From positions 434,001-498,000 of the forward strand of contig NC_026503.1 of the NCBI RefSeq assembly GCF_000182925.2: 64,000 nucleotides of DNA, written 5' to 3'. The notes below the pieces were generated by a model. It had not been told where the DNA came from. It searched no databases and saw only the letters and a program-made list of their open reading frames with translations. Shown here in pieces: positions 33,442 through 46,960 of this stretch (position 1 is the first letter of the stretch; every line of letters begins with the position of its first letter). The translations under genes and the position numbers were made by a program. The DNA comes from Neurospora crassa OR74A. Taxonomy: Eukaryota > Ascomycota > Sordariomycetes > Sordariales > Sordariaceae.

Positions 33442-36400
33442 ATGGGGTAGTAGTCCTTGATTTCACGGGGTTACACGATACCTAGGAGCTCCTGGAGCGG
33501 TGCTACGCCAGAAAATAATGGCAGCGTTTGAACAGCGATTGAACATCGCGCATCCTCAGCGCAGTCTATGAAATCTGCCCGAGAGTGGCAGATGGTTGCG
33601 GGAGAATGTGTACATGATGACGAAAAGAAAAATGGCACACATATGTGCAGAGAAGGGTGGATTGGATGGATGGCTGGATGGATGGAAGGAAATGAGTTTC
33701 TTTACATGTTTTCCACTTGTATACAGGATCATGAATCGGGGCGGACTGTGGAGGAACAGCAAGCAGGCAGCAGGCGATTGTCGATACCAAATTCTTGCTT
33801 GTCTATATATGGTAGACTTTGTTTCACTGTAGGGAGTGGAGGAGAATGGTTAATCCATTTGTTTTTTTCTTGTGTAGTATGTTACCCTTCTTTTGCGCGT
33901 AAAATGGAAGAAGAGATTGATTGTTTATTGTCATGGTAGACCACACATCTTTCCCTGGTCCTTGGCCAACGATTATTCGTGCCATCTCCCTTATTGTCCG
34001 AGGACCAACATACTTCTTTTCAGGTGGGTAGCCTTTCAACAACTGGCAGCGTTCGACGTATATAAATATCTGTAATTCTTGGGATTTCCTCCAAGACCTC
34101 AAGATAGATCGATAGTAGTGAGGACTGATGAACACTCCGTCGCATACTTGCGCCGTGACGGTTACCTACTTACCTACTTCTATACTAGAAATACCTGACC
34201 ATGTCTCGGCGATGATGTCTATCAAGCAATACTCATGAGAGGGAATTATGTCGAAGAAGGAGGGCCGAGAAGTATAGTAATTGAACGGTGAGTGAACATT
34301 GACTGCCTGAGCGGGGCGGTTCAACAGAAGGGAACTGAATGATTGGGACTGAGGACGGATAGGTTTAACTCTCACGAACCTCCTTGTTAGGTGGGTAGGT
34401 AGGTAGGTAAGTAGGTAGGTAGATAGGTCGAGGTAGGTAGGTACCTAGGTTTGCCCTAGGTAGTCCCGTTCTTGTCCTCAGCTGTCTCTTCGTTGTTGAA
34501 TATCTAGCTGGTATGGATTCTTTCAGCTACTGTGACTTAACGAAGCAGGCCAACGAAGTTCACCCAATATAACTGGATACACGAACTGGATTGGAGGTAC
34601 CACACTAGGAAAGTAGGTACGTAAGTTTTGGAGTGGCGCGCGGGCAGGAGCCATCGTGGGAACCCAAGAGGTTGCATATCTACCTAGGTACTTAGTTCCG
34701 TCAATGAGTCGTGACCGATTACCTGTTATTGTTCAGTTGTATGTATCATGTATTTATGTGCAATGGATCGTGATTTAACAACGAAGGACTTGATGATTTC
34801 TTGTTTGTATATGACACTGCTCGAACCACCTGTTTTTTTCATTGGCTTTGGTTTTCCCTTTTGTATCGGTTGATGAGGGCTCGGAGACATATCAGACGAA
34901 CGTACAGAAACGGTTCTCCAGATTTCTCACCCTGATAGTGATGGTTGCTTGTCTGTCCCTTATGAGGGATACAAGTCATGTCACAGTCAAGACAGTGAGT
35001 GATTGGTTGTTGTTGTTGTTGACGTTCATGCCTGCTGGTTGGAACTCAACTTTTTTTGATCCTGAGGTTCTTCATGATGGCGTACATCTCTTTCTGAAGC
35101 TCCGATTCGAAAGAAGCAAATCTAGAAGGCCAAGCCATGACTAGGAACGAAACATAGAGTAGGGAAGAAGGATGACGACAGGCTCTTGTGGTCTTGCAGC
35201 ACGCTGTGTCCCAAACACTTGTTGAGGACTCTGTCCTTGAGATGCTGACTGGTTATTCAGCATCTCTCTTCACTTTTCACGTCGCCTGGGTGGAAGTACT
35301 TGCTTGCTATAAGCGCGCAACGAGGTCAATGTTTACGAGTCTAGCCAGTCAGGAGCGCCGGATTTCTCTGGAACTTTGCTTGTTCTTCACTTATTGGCGG
35401 ACCACCTGGTGGAACAAACAACTTAACCGCCTGCTCGAGAGCCGCATGTGATGACATCGGAGGAATAGTAAGAACGCCATTCAGGTATAGGATGCGTATC
35501 TGATTAGATGCAAATAGCCAGTCGTTGATATTAGTAACCTTCAACAGGCGCTGAAGGAAGGCAGAAAACGAAGAGTGATGATGTGTCGTGCATGGCCAAG
35601 CAACTATCGCGGGCGCAACGAACGAGTCAATTCAGTTACATGTGGAAAGTCAGTGTGCAAGTTTGATGCGAAACAGAACAGGTCCACAGTCGAAACTGCA
35701 GTCGCATGCTGTTGCCAAGTGTTTATACTTGGGACGCCTGTTTATTCGAAACATGCGGTGGGCTTTTCCAAACTTTTCTTTTGTCAGTTTCTCAATCTTG
35801 ATATTGTGGCAGGCTGTGGGGGCTTGTTGTTTGGTTGGAGAGTGGAAGCGCTTAAGCGACTGAACTAAGTTCTGTTTGTTTGTGACGAGGTGCATATGTT
35901 TGACCTCCAAAGCGACCATCATACGGCGGCAACCTTGTCCTATTTTAGGATTGTCGAGTCCCTGAAGCGGGGAGGATCTATAGTGGCCGAAGAAGCATTT
36001 ATCGAAAGTATGTTATATTGCTCGATGTCTTCTGACAATACACATGATGCCATCGTACACTGACCTGGGGTCGTGGGGTATAGGGGATGGGGCTTGGACG
36101 TTGAAGTCTCGAGATAAGCGACAGTTTGAGATCGATCGTCGAATGTTTTTTTTAACACATGCAGATATTGATTTGGAAATGTTTCAGTAGCATCCGTTTC
36201 TCGGCTGGAGAGGGCGCAGGCAGTTTTCGCGGCAGATGGGCTTGGTGTTGTTGTCCAAGGGGAAGAGCCAAGTCTCAAAGTGGATCTTAACGAGGGGCAT
36301 CTTGCAGGGTTCTCCACATGTTGAGTGGTGGGGTAGATGCCGCATCAGGCATAGCGTGAGACGTGCCTGAGATGACCAAGCATTTTGGCGAGTTTTAAGG

Positions 36401-38721
36401 GCCTCCATCCCCGTCCACTCTGACCAGAAACCCATGGGAACCTTGGACGATGTGGCAAGAACGCTCGACGATTCAACGTCCAAACAGCAGGGACGTTGGC
36501 TGGAAGTTGCCATGTCCATGGGGCTCATAACGGATTCGCATTAAGATGATGTTTCGACAATGGAGAACATGACCAGAATCCGGAGGCGGAGCAGATCCGG
36601 AAGACGACGATTCCGTGGTCAAGGTCACTTCTACCTATTCCCCTCCTTCGCCCGAGTCGTACATACACATGAAGGCTTCGACTTGTCGAGGAAAAGAGAG
36701 AGAGACATGAATGATTGATGAGGCATACCGAAACACGAGGTAACTGGAAACCTAGCTTTGATATCGAGTCTGAAGGCAATAGTAAAGCAATGAAGCGGAT
36801 TCATTAACAAAGACCGACAAAAAACAATCCGGCAGATGTAAACTGAGGGATCCAATGTTTCAATATGCCCAGAAGGCCGCCATAGTTACCTAATAAGAGG
36901 TAAACATGCGAAACACACAAACCTGGAGATGCTTGGCTTTTTGCCAAAGCTTTCTCTGGCAAGAGCCTCAACACGAAACTTTCAGGGGAAGGAGCCAATC
37001 ACCAAAGAATAACAGGCACCAGGATCGTTTGATGACACACAGGGCAGGGACGACAAGCCACCCACCCCAAAAAGACGACAACGAATTGAGGGGGAGGGGG
37101 AATCCCGCTTGCCCGCTCGACAACACTCGGACGCTTCCTCTGTAACTCTGTTTCCTCGGACACTTCCAGACCACCGCAGGGCTCCAACCCCGATGCGACT
37201 CAGAAAACCGAAAACTTGGGTATCGAGGGAACCCAGCTGTCTCATCGTCTTCCCCAAACAGAGCGAGTGCGCATCTCCATTGTTTCTCCAACGTTCCATT
37301 CCGTGTTCATGCCGGGCCAAACCCTGGCTCAACGGTTTCAACTCGCTCAGTCGTCACATCAACCTCTTTTTTTTTGACCAGCAGAAACGCCATGACCCAG
37401 CGTCGCTTGCCATCGCGGCCAAAAACATCCATCCGTTGATGATGAAAACATTGGGCCTCGAGGCCATTGGCCAAACCCGACAGACTGGTCAGAGGAGCAG
37501 GCCAACAAACATATGGCAACCGACCACCTGGTCTGCTGGATTGGGTGTGCCGCACTCCGGCATTCTGGGCCCAAGCAATCACATCTTTGTGGCTTCCGAG
37601 TCATGAAACTAAATAACAATACCAATTCTCAACAGATTCATCACCGGTGATGTCGGGAGGTGAGGACGGTCTACTACCAGCGGAGTGCCGTCCGACTTTG
37701 TGGAGCTCGCGGTGTCAGCAACGATCATGACGAGATGTCGTTTCCGACTAACTCCGCAACCGTTGCGCATGACATGGCCCAGACCCTCTGATCAACTACC
37801 CTGCATTGAGGCTACGCTCGACAGCAAGGGTTTGAACATGGTTCGTCGGTCAGATTAAGTTTTGCGCACGTCCGTTCCTGACCTTGATGGTCGGACAAGG
37901 GGTTCATCTGAGATGGAGAATGCCCGTGGTCTGTCGAGATGTACCATGAGACACACGATTACTGACTTCATCTTTCCTCTTTGGGATCTACAGATATTCC
38001 AACATATGATTCCTTTCCTTTGCCAGAATCAAGTTCATTCTACGTTTCCACAACCGCCCGCATCCTGATACACGACACTCCATTGTCGAGACACGGACGT
38101 GGTGGTACTTCTCCCCCAGTCTTGTCTGGATCTACCAATTCCCTTTAGCCTCATTCGAGGGTATCCCCCAGACATCTGTAACAAAGCTAAGAGTCTGTGG
38201 CTTGCCCCCACTGGTCTGCCCTACTGGATGTTCCTATGTCCGAGACTCATGCAACAAATAGTGGACATCATTATCATTTTCCCCCTTCCCCCTCCTCCTC
38301 TATGGGCGGGTGCCTAGACCGTTTCTTATTTTTTTTTTTTTTCTATACTTATGTTCCAAGGCCCCTTCCCGAACCACTTCCACTTGTTTATCACTACGCT
38401 GTCGTGTGTGTGTTTCCCTTTCTTCTCCCTTCGCTTCTTCTGTCAAGAGTAAACAGAGTCACTCCTTATTGTCGACCAACAATATCAGCCGTTTACTTTA
38501 TCTGTCATTTATTGAAAAAGGGTGGCTGGCTTTCACTCCTTGGACCGTATAAGGTGGTTCATTATACCGTCATTCACACACGACATTTCCACCTCAAATA
38601 ATTGTACGATTCCACTGTTGTTGCACCCTAGGACCGATCTCGCTTGATCAGTGCCAGTTGGAAGAGAACAACCTTTGATTCTTTACATACCACATTCATC
38701 AAGACACAACGGCAAGTTGGC
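33442..38721. other. Long intergenic region and probable long 5' leader
   Basis: About 5.3 kb without a convincing gene. It holds GGTA-type simple repeats near 34388-34450 and a T-run near 38329-38342. Fungal regulatory genes often have long leaders, so part of the right-hand end probably belongs to the SANT/Myb-like gene. The longest frames (for example 37109-37606) show no protein-like features. Confidence 0.5.
34388..34452. repeat. GGTA simple-sequence repeat
   Basis: Imperfect (GGTA)n with GATA and AAGTA interruptions, ending in GGTACCTAGG. Similar GGTA/CCTA tracts recur elsewhere in the window (for example 56522-56549). Confidence 0.8.
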
Positions 38722-39828
38722 ATGTCTCCCACTGTGGCTATGATGACGGCACCCGTCTCCTTTGCCCCTACTACGGATACCATGGACCGCCGTGGCTACG
38801 GTATTACCAAGACCAAGAAGACAACCTCTACTGGTGGTGGACGGGCATGGAGCGAGGAGGAGGTATGTTGAAGTCTCTTGCGATCAAGTTAGTTTGATCA
38901 ACATCTGACTGACATGTCACAGGAAGCATATCTCATCAAAACTCGAATGCAAAAGATGCCCTACAAGCACATTGCTGCCCACCTGAAGAAGACGGAGCTT
39001 GCCTGCCGCTTGCACTTCCATCAGCTCAGCCATGGTAGCAACCGTCGGAAGCGCACATCTTCACTGTCTTCTCACGGTTCCAACCAGTCACCTGCCATGC
39101 GTGGTACCGATGCATCACCGGTTCGTGAGCTTGATGCTGCGCCCAGCCGCTCGGTGTCGCCTTCAGGGTCAACGCATTCCTACAGCTCCACCAGCCCGAA
39201 CGCTGTTCAGCTTCCTAGCATCATGTCCACGGCTAGCTCAACCAACACATCACCTCGTCTGCCAGCTATTCTACCTAAGCCAGCCGCCATGAGCCTGGGC
39301 TTGCCTGCCATGTCTCGTTCTGCTAGCAGGTCTACATCCCCCACATCATCACACGCCTACACGTCATCCCTACATCCTCACAGTGCCACCTCTGGGTACC
39401 GATCCACACCGACCAGTTCTCATGGATCGCTTCGTCTCGATTGTTCTGCCTTGCCACGGCTGCCTACTTCGGCAGCTACCCCAGCGACCTTTTCTTCCAG
39501 CCAGCCGGTCGATATGAGCCGACTCTCTGCAGTGTACAACGCACACCGGGCATCCTTCTGGGCCTCGGTAGCTGCTGACTATGGCAACGGAGTCAGTCCA
39601 ACGGTGTTGGAGCAAGCATGGCGCAGAGGAAGCAACAGTGGTCAGACACCCGTCACTCCTGTTGGAAGTCCAGATGATCAGGTCTATACGCTCCCTCAAA
39701 TCAAGCCTGACAAGACTAGGATCAGTGCCATTCTAGGCATTGATGCTAACCCCAGGAGTCCGCGGGAGCGGGAGATGGTGAGGAGGTTGGAGGAGGAGAG
39801 GTGTTCCCTTGGCATGGTTGGCGCATGA
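38722..39828 (+). CDS. SANT/Myb-like DNA-binding protein, 348 aa
   Basis: Two exons, 38722-38862 and 38923-39828, separated by a 60-bp phase-0 intron with GTATGT donor, CTGAC branch site and CAG acceptor. The start MSPTVAMMTAPV is chosen; an in-frame ATG-type extension to 38644 is possible but not protein-like. Residues about 42-88 form one Myb/SANT-type helix-turn-helix (RAWSEEEEAYLIKTR, then MPYKHIAAHLKKTELACRLH), followed directly by a basic NRRKR patch. The splice joins the domain across the intron, which supports the model. The rest is Ser/Pro/Thr-rich, probably disordered, with a short conserved-looking block near residues 220-255 (SRLSAVYNAHRASFWASVA) and a C-terminal helix (SPREREMVRRLEEERC). 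Likely a nuclear transcriptional regulator; target genes unknown. Confidence 0.85.
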
Positions 39829-40604
39829 TATCTTTATTGGGCTCCTGACCCAGACAGGGTACCCAAGTTTTCTTTTCTGTCATGTATGATTTGATGTTCT
39901 CTTAGTCTGGGATCAGTGGCTGTGATCAGGATATAGGTGGACCTTTGTTCTTTTCTTTACTGTCGTTTCTCTTGGATTCTTTGGGAGTTTTGGGTTATCG
40001 TACCAAAGGGAACGGTAAAGGAACGGGTATGAAAGCATGACACTTGTACGAAAAGGAAACTTGCTGTGACTGCTCAACCAAGCTTTCACACACAGTTTTA
40101 CGATGGAACATGTATCGGGCAGGTTATTGACGGAATATGGGCTGGCGTATATCGGTAAGGGGATGGCGGAAAAGTGAAAGGACAAACATACTGTGTAGTA
40201 GTCAACTGAAGGCAAAAAGTGAATTCACCAATACTCGATCCATTCATTTTATTTCCACCACTCCAAATCTTGATAGCTATGTTTAACCACGGGTAAGCCA
40301 TCCGAAAACAGACATGCTTCGTTAAGAGCGATTCGAACTGCAGTTGTTAGCCCAAGATACGCAACCTGCATCACGCCATGTCCTGCGATGCACAGCGATG
40401 CATGCACTGTGATGGAAATAGAAGAGACGGACGGGCTAAATGTATTGCGTTATCAGGTGTCGGAGAACCGTCGATAGCCGATGTCTACCATAAATTTCGG
40501 ATGAAGAGAGGTCACGATCGAGTCCATCGATCGTAACTGGCATCGAGATATCTCGGCTATCCGAGAAGGGATTCCACTTGCTATGTAGCGATAGACGGCG
40601 TGTA
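39829..40604. other. Intergenic, no gene seen
   Basis: 3' flank of the SANT/Myb gene up to the hAT target duplication. A/T-leaning but with normal CA/TG content, so not RIP-mutated. Only short minus-strand frames without features. Confidence 0.5.
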
Positions 40605-40979
40605 CCCAGAAGTAGGGATCGATCAGTAATAACTGCAACCAGTAATAACTGAAATTTCCCGAAATTTCATGCAAAAATGGCTATTTTTTCATCGGTTTCA
40701 AGCCACGTGACTGAAATGTGGGCTCTGGGCACTACTGGGCACATAGATTGGGCTCTCAATTGGGCACACAGACTGGGCCTTAAAACCCCCAAATCCGTGT
40801 AAAATCGATTTATCTATGGATTAATACTGGCACTGGATTTTATTGGTTGTATAGTATTTTAACGACTAGTTGAATCGTATTACAAATCGGTTTATTTCGT
40901 AAATATACCTCTAATTGAATACCCTCCTCTAATCTACTCCTCTTCTCTCCTATCTTCCTAATCGCCTTCCTACATATAT

Positions 40980-42304
40980 TTATACAGCTACTCCTTAATT
41001 TGCAATAGCAGCTCGTCCCTTTCTACTATAATTAAGCCGGCGAAGGATTTATCGAGGTTTTTAAGCTTCTTACCGTTTATATATATAAACGTAGCTATAT
41101 TTATTTTATCGGTAGTAAGGCGGTTACACTTAGGACTTTCGAGAAAGTTTATAGTAGAGAAGGCTCGCTTATAGGGTACGCTATTAGCCGGCGTATTAAA
41201 TACCTTAACAGCAATAAGGGCAACGATTAAACTAGTATCGAATAGTATACTCTACTATAATTTAAGATCGAATTAATAATAATTCTAAATATTTTAGTTA
41301 GGAGCGTAAATACCCTTACAAATACAGAAGGCTAAAAAGTCGCCTAATAATTATTATTCTATAATACTAAGTAGAATCTATATATATTACTTAAGGTAAT
41401 CTAGTACGGTAGTTATAATATTAATAACGGCAGGATATATTATAGTAGCGCAATCTACGGTCGTTATTAGGTATAGGAGAAAGCTTAATTAATTAAGCGG
41501 GGTTATTTACTTTGCCCGGCGAGTTATATATAACCTTTCAAATTCTTAAAAATAATAGGGATTTAAAGAGGCGCGGTCGTACTCCTAAGAATCGTAGATT
41601 GAGACCCAACGTAGTATAACATAGCCAACCGTACCTTTATCGGATTCTAATATTAATTGGGCGTTATAAAGCGGCGCTATAAACCGCTCGAAGGTTCTTA
41701 AACTATACTAAAAGTACAAGTTCTCAATAATTTTAAATACGGTTCCTAAGCGGATAGGGTCTTTACCTACTAGTACTACAGTACGGGGTAGTTCGTTCTA
41801 CCAATTATTATTGTAATATACCTATCTCGCGAACGTACATAGTACAGATTCGGCTCGCTATAGGGACTATACCGATTTATACTACGATCCCTATTAAGTA
41901 ATTATACTAGTTTAATTAATATATAGTATAATTAAAATAACGGGGGGATAATAAATATAATCTATTACTTACTTAGCTAATATAGCAACGACTTTACTAT
42001 AGTACTCAACTATAAACTAGCGTAACCATACAAACTATAACTTAAAAGTACGGAAGAAATTAATAATAATTATAATCTAGTAAACTAGAATCCTAAACGG
42101 CTCGATACTAAATAAATCTTTTATTAAGAGCTATAGCGAATACAAATTATATAGAATTTAAAAAGCGCTTTTAAACCGGTCGTTAATTAACTTAAATATC
42201 GTACGGCGAGCAGCAGCGCAAATATCAGTAACGAAGGTATTAATTTTAATTAGGAAATTCGTTATATTATTACAAATACTAGCAACAACGTTAATTAAAT
42301 TTAC
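40980..42304 (-). pseudogene. hAT transposase, C-terminal half
   Basis: Minus-strand translation near 41000-41250 gives KVFNTPANSVPYKRAFST followed by ESPKCNRLTTDKI, which matches the hAT dimerisation block (IPATSAPSERVFS type, then NRLSPE type). Further upstream fragments are consistent with the catalytic part but stops are frequent. The reading frame is cut at 42305-42309 by the retrotransposon. Confidence 0.72.
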
Positions 42305-42309
42305 GGTAG

Positions 42310-42649
42310 TGTCAGGAACGTAGGCGAAAGGTAAGCTGAGGTGACTACGGTCGTAGCCACACGTAGGGGACGGTAAGCTAGGGGTCGATCCAAAAATATA
42401 TTAATAACTACCGACTACAATAAAGTATACTTTATTGAACCTTTTTTATACCTATATAAACTCTATTTATCTACTAATAAACGTTATAGAATCCCGTACT
42501 AATTTAATGCCCCAATGTAGTACCGGATTATCCTTCCTACAAGCCCGACCTAATATAAATATTACCGTTATTAATCTACCGCTTCGGCCGACGGAGTAGA
42601 GCAACGACCGTTAGAATACTTCGGTATACAAACTCTTCGCCTCCTAATA
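42310..42649 (-). repeat. LTR of the nested retrotransposon (downstream copy on the minus strand)
   Basis: 340 bp, same length as 51195-51534. Much more RIP-mutated than the other copy in the right half, where CG/CA/TG of the partner are TA here. Confidence 0.9.
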
Positions 42650-42871
42650 CAACCCCCCCCCTTATAGATTCCGTCCTTAGAACCCCCGTAATTCGCAATA
42701 GATCCTAATTAAATAGCGGAGGGCGTTAATACTATACTATTATAGTATTATTAGGCTATATTATTGGCGAGGGTACAATATCTTCGCTTACCGGTTCGGC
42801 GAGTTATTACTTATAATAATCGCTAACGCTATATCCCGGATATTATAACCGCTCCTCCGTCTACGAACCGT

Positions 42872-43240
42872 CCGCCAAAATATTAATATTATAATATCTA
42901 TTCTTATAAACTCCAAATACAAACACAAAGCTACCCATTAAAAGATCGGTATTATAATATCCATTCTTATAAGCTCCAAATACGGCCGCTAGAATATTAA
43001 TATTATAATATCCATTCTTATAAATTCCGAATATAGCCGTTAAAATATTGGTATTATAATATCCATTCTTATAAACTCTAAATATAAATACGAAACTACC
43101 CGCTAAAAGATCGGCATTGTAATATCCATTCTTATAAATTCTAAATATAGATATAAAGCCGCCTACTAAAAGATCGGCATCGTAATATCTATTTTTATAA
43201 ACTCCAATATAGCGAACCGCCTACCGAAATATCGGCATTA
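42872..43240. repeat. Tandem repeat inside the nested retrotransposon, about 50-65-bp units
   Basis: Six copies of ATCCATTCTTATAAAYTC (with transition variants), each followed by AAATAYARAY or AATATAGCCG and then an ATCGGYATTRTAATATC or TATTRRTATTATAATATC segment. Copy spacing alternates between about 50 and 65 bp, suggesting two unit variants. Confidence 0.8.
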
Positions 43241-44417
43241 AATTCAAAGAATTAACCGGATTCCCAACCGTCACTACAACCAACACCCTATAAACGTATA
43301 AAGTAGTAAGCATTATTTTATTTAACAATAAGTATTATACTAAATTCAAAAATATTAATAAATACCTTAAAATACTATTATAATTACGCCCCGTAGTTCC
43401 TCTTATAGTCCATTCTCCGTTACTCGTACTAGGCCCATCGCTATACTCACTACTACCTTAAGAATACTAATACTATTATCCCCCAAAATTTCTTTCGCCG
43501 GACGCTTTCTATTATTTATACCTACTATAGCCTATTATAATACCTAAATATAATCCCCCTCTTTATAAATTCTATCCTCAGGACCTTCGTCCCCTTCCCT
43601 CGCTTCCTATAATTTTAAATACTATCCTTACCGTAAACCCCCTTACTTACATTATACCTTCCTAATTACTCTTCTATTATCCTCGCCTTATCCTTTATAT
43701 TACTCCCTTATTCTAATAATATAATTCCTAACCGCTATCCCCACTCTCCCTACTATAATTTAAATTATATACCTTCCTACTTTCGTCCTTCTTTCCTATC
43801 TCTTTACAACCGCCCTACTACTTAATTATCCTATCCTTCCCTTCCTAATTATTACCTTCGTTTTATCCTTCTATTTATTCCTTCCTACCGCCTATATAAT
43901 TACCCAACGGTTTTTCTACCCTATATTATATTATACTCGCCTACTTAGAATTATATTCGCCTACCTCAATTTATATTTATATAAGGACCTCCTCCTTCGT
44001 TTATATAATGTCCCTTCCGTCTACCCTCTTTACCTTTCCTCTTCCTTTTCTTCCTATCCTTACTTTTATTACTATATCCGTCCCCCCCTCGCCCGTACCC
44101 GCCCCCTCCGTAAATATATACCTCACTACTATATATTTACGTACTAACCCCCACCTCCTTAAAGCGTCCAATTAATATATTTATTTCCCTTCTCTATTTT
44201 CCTTTCTTTACTCCGTCCTCCCCTTCCTTTCGCTTTATACTTATTACTAACCTTCGCTCAATTATTCTCTTTTTCATTTTCTAATAATATCCGTCCCCTT
44301 ACCTACCTAAAATATAATATTACTCTTACCTAAACATTTATAAATACCCTAACCCTAAACCTATACGAAACTTTTAAAAAGATTAGCCAAAATACTTGCT
44401 AAACTAAAGGTACGTTT

Positions 44418-44419
<2 letters not shown>

Positions 44420-44450
<31 letters not shown>
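44420..44450. repeat. T31 homopolymer
   Basis: Thirty-one consecutive T residues inside the 3' non-coding part of the nested retrotransposon. Length is likely to vary between reads. Confidence 0.95.
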
Positions 44451-45229
44451 CTTCACTTCGCTAATATTTTTATCTTCCAAAATTCAATAAAACATTACAA
44501 TATTCGCTATTACTACACCGCTATATATTTAAAATCCTTTACAGTATTTATAATCTATTAAATATTATATAGGATATAACAATTGAAATTATATACTTTA
44601 CTAATACCGATAGCCCCCTACCTACCCCCCTCCTATAGCAATTATAATATTCTGTAGCAGTATTTTAAATAGCTATATAGGCGCGCCTAATTAATAATAA
44701 TCTCCCTACAACGTTACTTAGAATATTTCGCACTTCCAATTTTACTTATAAGGGTTACTCGAAATTAAGCTACTATAATATTAATAATACTAACGCTAAT
44801 ACTAATCCGGTAGCCTCTATTAACTCCCCTATATATATTTCTATACCGAATATTTTTACCTATATTCTCCCCTCCTCTAATTGTAACTATAACCCCTAAT
44901 ATTAATCGGTAAATAGGAAGTTAGTATTATTAAATAGAAAGTTAAATAAATTACTAAAATTCGTATAGGAGGATTATAAATAAATAATATAAAGTAATAT
45001 CTACGAACGTTATTAATAAGTATAGTAGTATATAGGAATATTTCTCCTAAGGTTGTAGGTTCTAATCTTATATCGATAATAGTAAATACTACCGGGGATT
45101 TTTCGTTTAGGATAATAATAAATAATATAAGTTACACTCTTCCTAATACTTTATTAATTTTCCGTAAAAAATTTAAACTACCTCCCCTCCCCCTCTCTCG
45201 TCCTATTTAGCGTCTCTATTCTACGTTTT

Positions 45230-45570
45230 ACATTTATATTTTATATTTACATTTTATATTTTTATATTATTTCCTACGTTAGTGTTTTGCATTTCTACTT
45301 TATATTTCTATTTTATATTTCTACTTTAGTATCTTTACTTTATATCTCCTCTTTATATCTCTACTTTATATTTCTACTTTACATCTCTACTTTATATCTC
45401 ACGTTTATATCTTATATTTACGTTTTATATCTACATCTCTCGTCTATATTTTATATTTACGTTTTATATTTTACATTTATATTTTACATTTATATTTTAC
45501 ATTTTACGTCTATATCTTACATCTACGTCTTACATTTTACGCCTACGTCTTACGTCTCTACTTTACGTCT
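45230..45570. repeat. Low-complexity tandem repeat (TTTATATTTCTAC type)
   Basis: Short units of roughly 6-12 bp built from TTTATAT/TTTACGT and CTCTAC/CTAC. It creates a spurious open frame on the plus strand rich in Tyr/Leu/Ile/Phe. On the minus strand the unmutated ancestor would be purine-rich (GTAAAGTAGAGAC type). Confidence 0.85.
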
Positions 45571-45999
45571 CTCAATAATTATTATTCTCCTACCTCTACT
45601 TAGTTAATTCTTATTAACCTAGTAGTCGGCCCGCCGTTAATACGCCGCTGCTATATTTCCCTAACTTTGTATTCTTTAAGAAGGTTTGGACAATTTATAT
45701 CCTCTTATAATATTTATAAATTCTTATTATTCGGATACCCCTTCTATTTAACCTAAAACTAACGTTGGCGGCCGGATTTACAATACTTTATAATCGCCTT
45801 AACTTTATACTAAATATTATCCTCTTCAATATTTATAATTTCCCCTTATAGCGTTACCGTAGTAGGATCCCTATAGTACGGCTCTAATAAAATAATAAAG
45901 AATACTAAATAAATTTAATAATATATAGAGAATACGAGTTAGTATACTATCTTCTTCTCCCTAATAACCTTAGTAATTTAAAAGAATTTTAAAAATTTA

Positions 46000-46960
46000 T
46001 TTACTAATTTAGTACTTAAATAATATTATTTAATATACTTTATATTAAATAGAACCTAACTCTTAACGTCGAACTCCTTTAGTTTCCGAACTTTATTATA
46101 CTATTTCGCATACCTTTAATTAATAACCTCTAAAACTATTATAACTTCTAACCATCTACGAAATAACTTATCAATCCGCTTAATAATTACTATAGGAAGG
46201 ACCGTCCTTCGCCCTCGCTCCGGATCTACTAATCCCTAAGGATAATACCCGAAGAATAGCTCTAAAAGGGACTTTCCGATAACGGTATAGAAATAATTAT
46301 TATACGTCCACTATACGAATATAATTTTTTCGGCCTAATTAACCTACTCTATATCGTAGAAAATCCGAAAGTATAATTCTAAATTCTAATTCTACCTCTC
46401 TATTTATCCGTCCGTCTAAGGGTACTAAACTATACTAAAGCGTCTATAAATATTTAAAAGTTCGTAGTAAATCTTCTAAAATTAGTTCGTAAAAAAGCTA
46501 CCTCTATTTAATATAATAGAATCTGGGAAGCTAAATTACTAAAAAACGTTTTGCTAAAAAAGGAATATAAATTATTGGGCGTCGATCGTTTTCTATATAG
46601 GGATATATAAAGCGTACTTAGTAAAACGGTCGATAATAACGAAAATTATATTGTAAATCTAATTAAATATAGGGTCGAATAATTTTAGTAATTTAATAAT
46701 AAAATTGTATAAAATATTTTGCTAAGGGATAGTAAGGATAAGTAACAACCCTAATAACCCGTATAATCGATAGTTGTAGGGTTTAGCCTTCTAGTATATT
46801 AAATATTTACGGATATATAACTCAATATCGGTCGTAATAGTAAATTAATAGTAAAATTAATTAATATACTTCAACGTCTTCCTCTAACCCGGGTACCCGG
46901 CCGTCGCTATATTATAATAGGCGTAGAGTAGTTCGGCCCGTATACGTTTTAGAACGTAGA
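46000..46960 (-). pseudogene. Degraded integrase of the nested retrotransposon
   Basis: Minus-strand fragments read ATAGYPG, RKTLKYIN, YKYLIYQKAKPYNYR and QNILYNFIIKL-like, in the order of a Ty3/gypsy H2C2 zinc region (H-x-x-x-GHPG, then C-x-x-C-x-x-x-K) leading into the integrase core. Zinc ligands and catalytic residues are largely lost through RIP. Confidence 0.72.

Noticed and set aside
37109-37606. 165-codon plus-strand frame
   Set aside because: No domain, no codon or composition support, overlapped by equally long frames on the other strand.
38644-38721. 26-codon N-terminal extension of the SANT/Myb protein
   Set aside because: Composition unlike the protein; the start at 38722 gives the cleaner N-terminus. 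Not excluded.
45287-45607. 106-codon open frame on the plus strand, Tyr/Leu/Ile/Phe-rich, resembling a membrane protein
   Set aside because: It is the translation of a short-unit TTTATAT/CTAC tandem repeat inside a retrotransposon.
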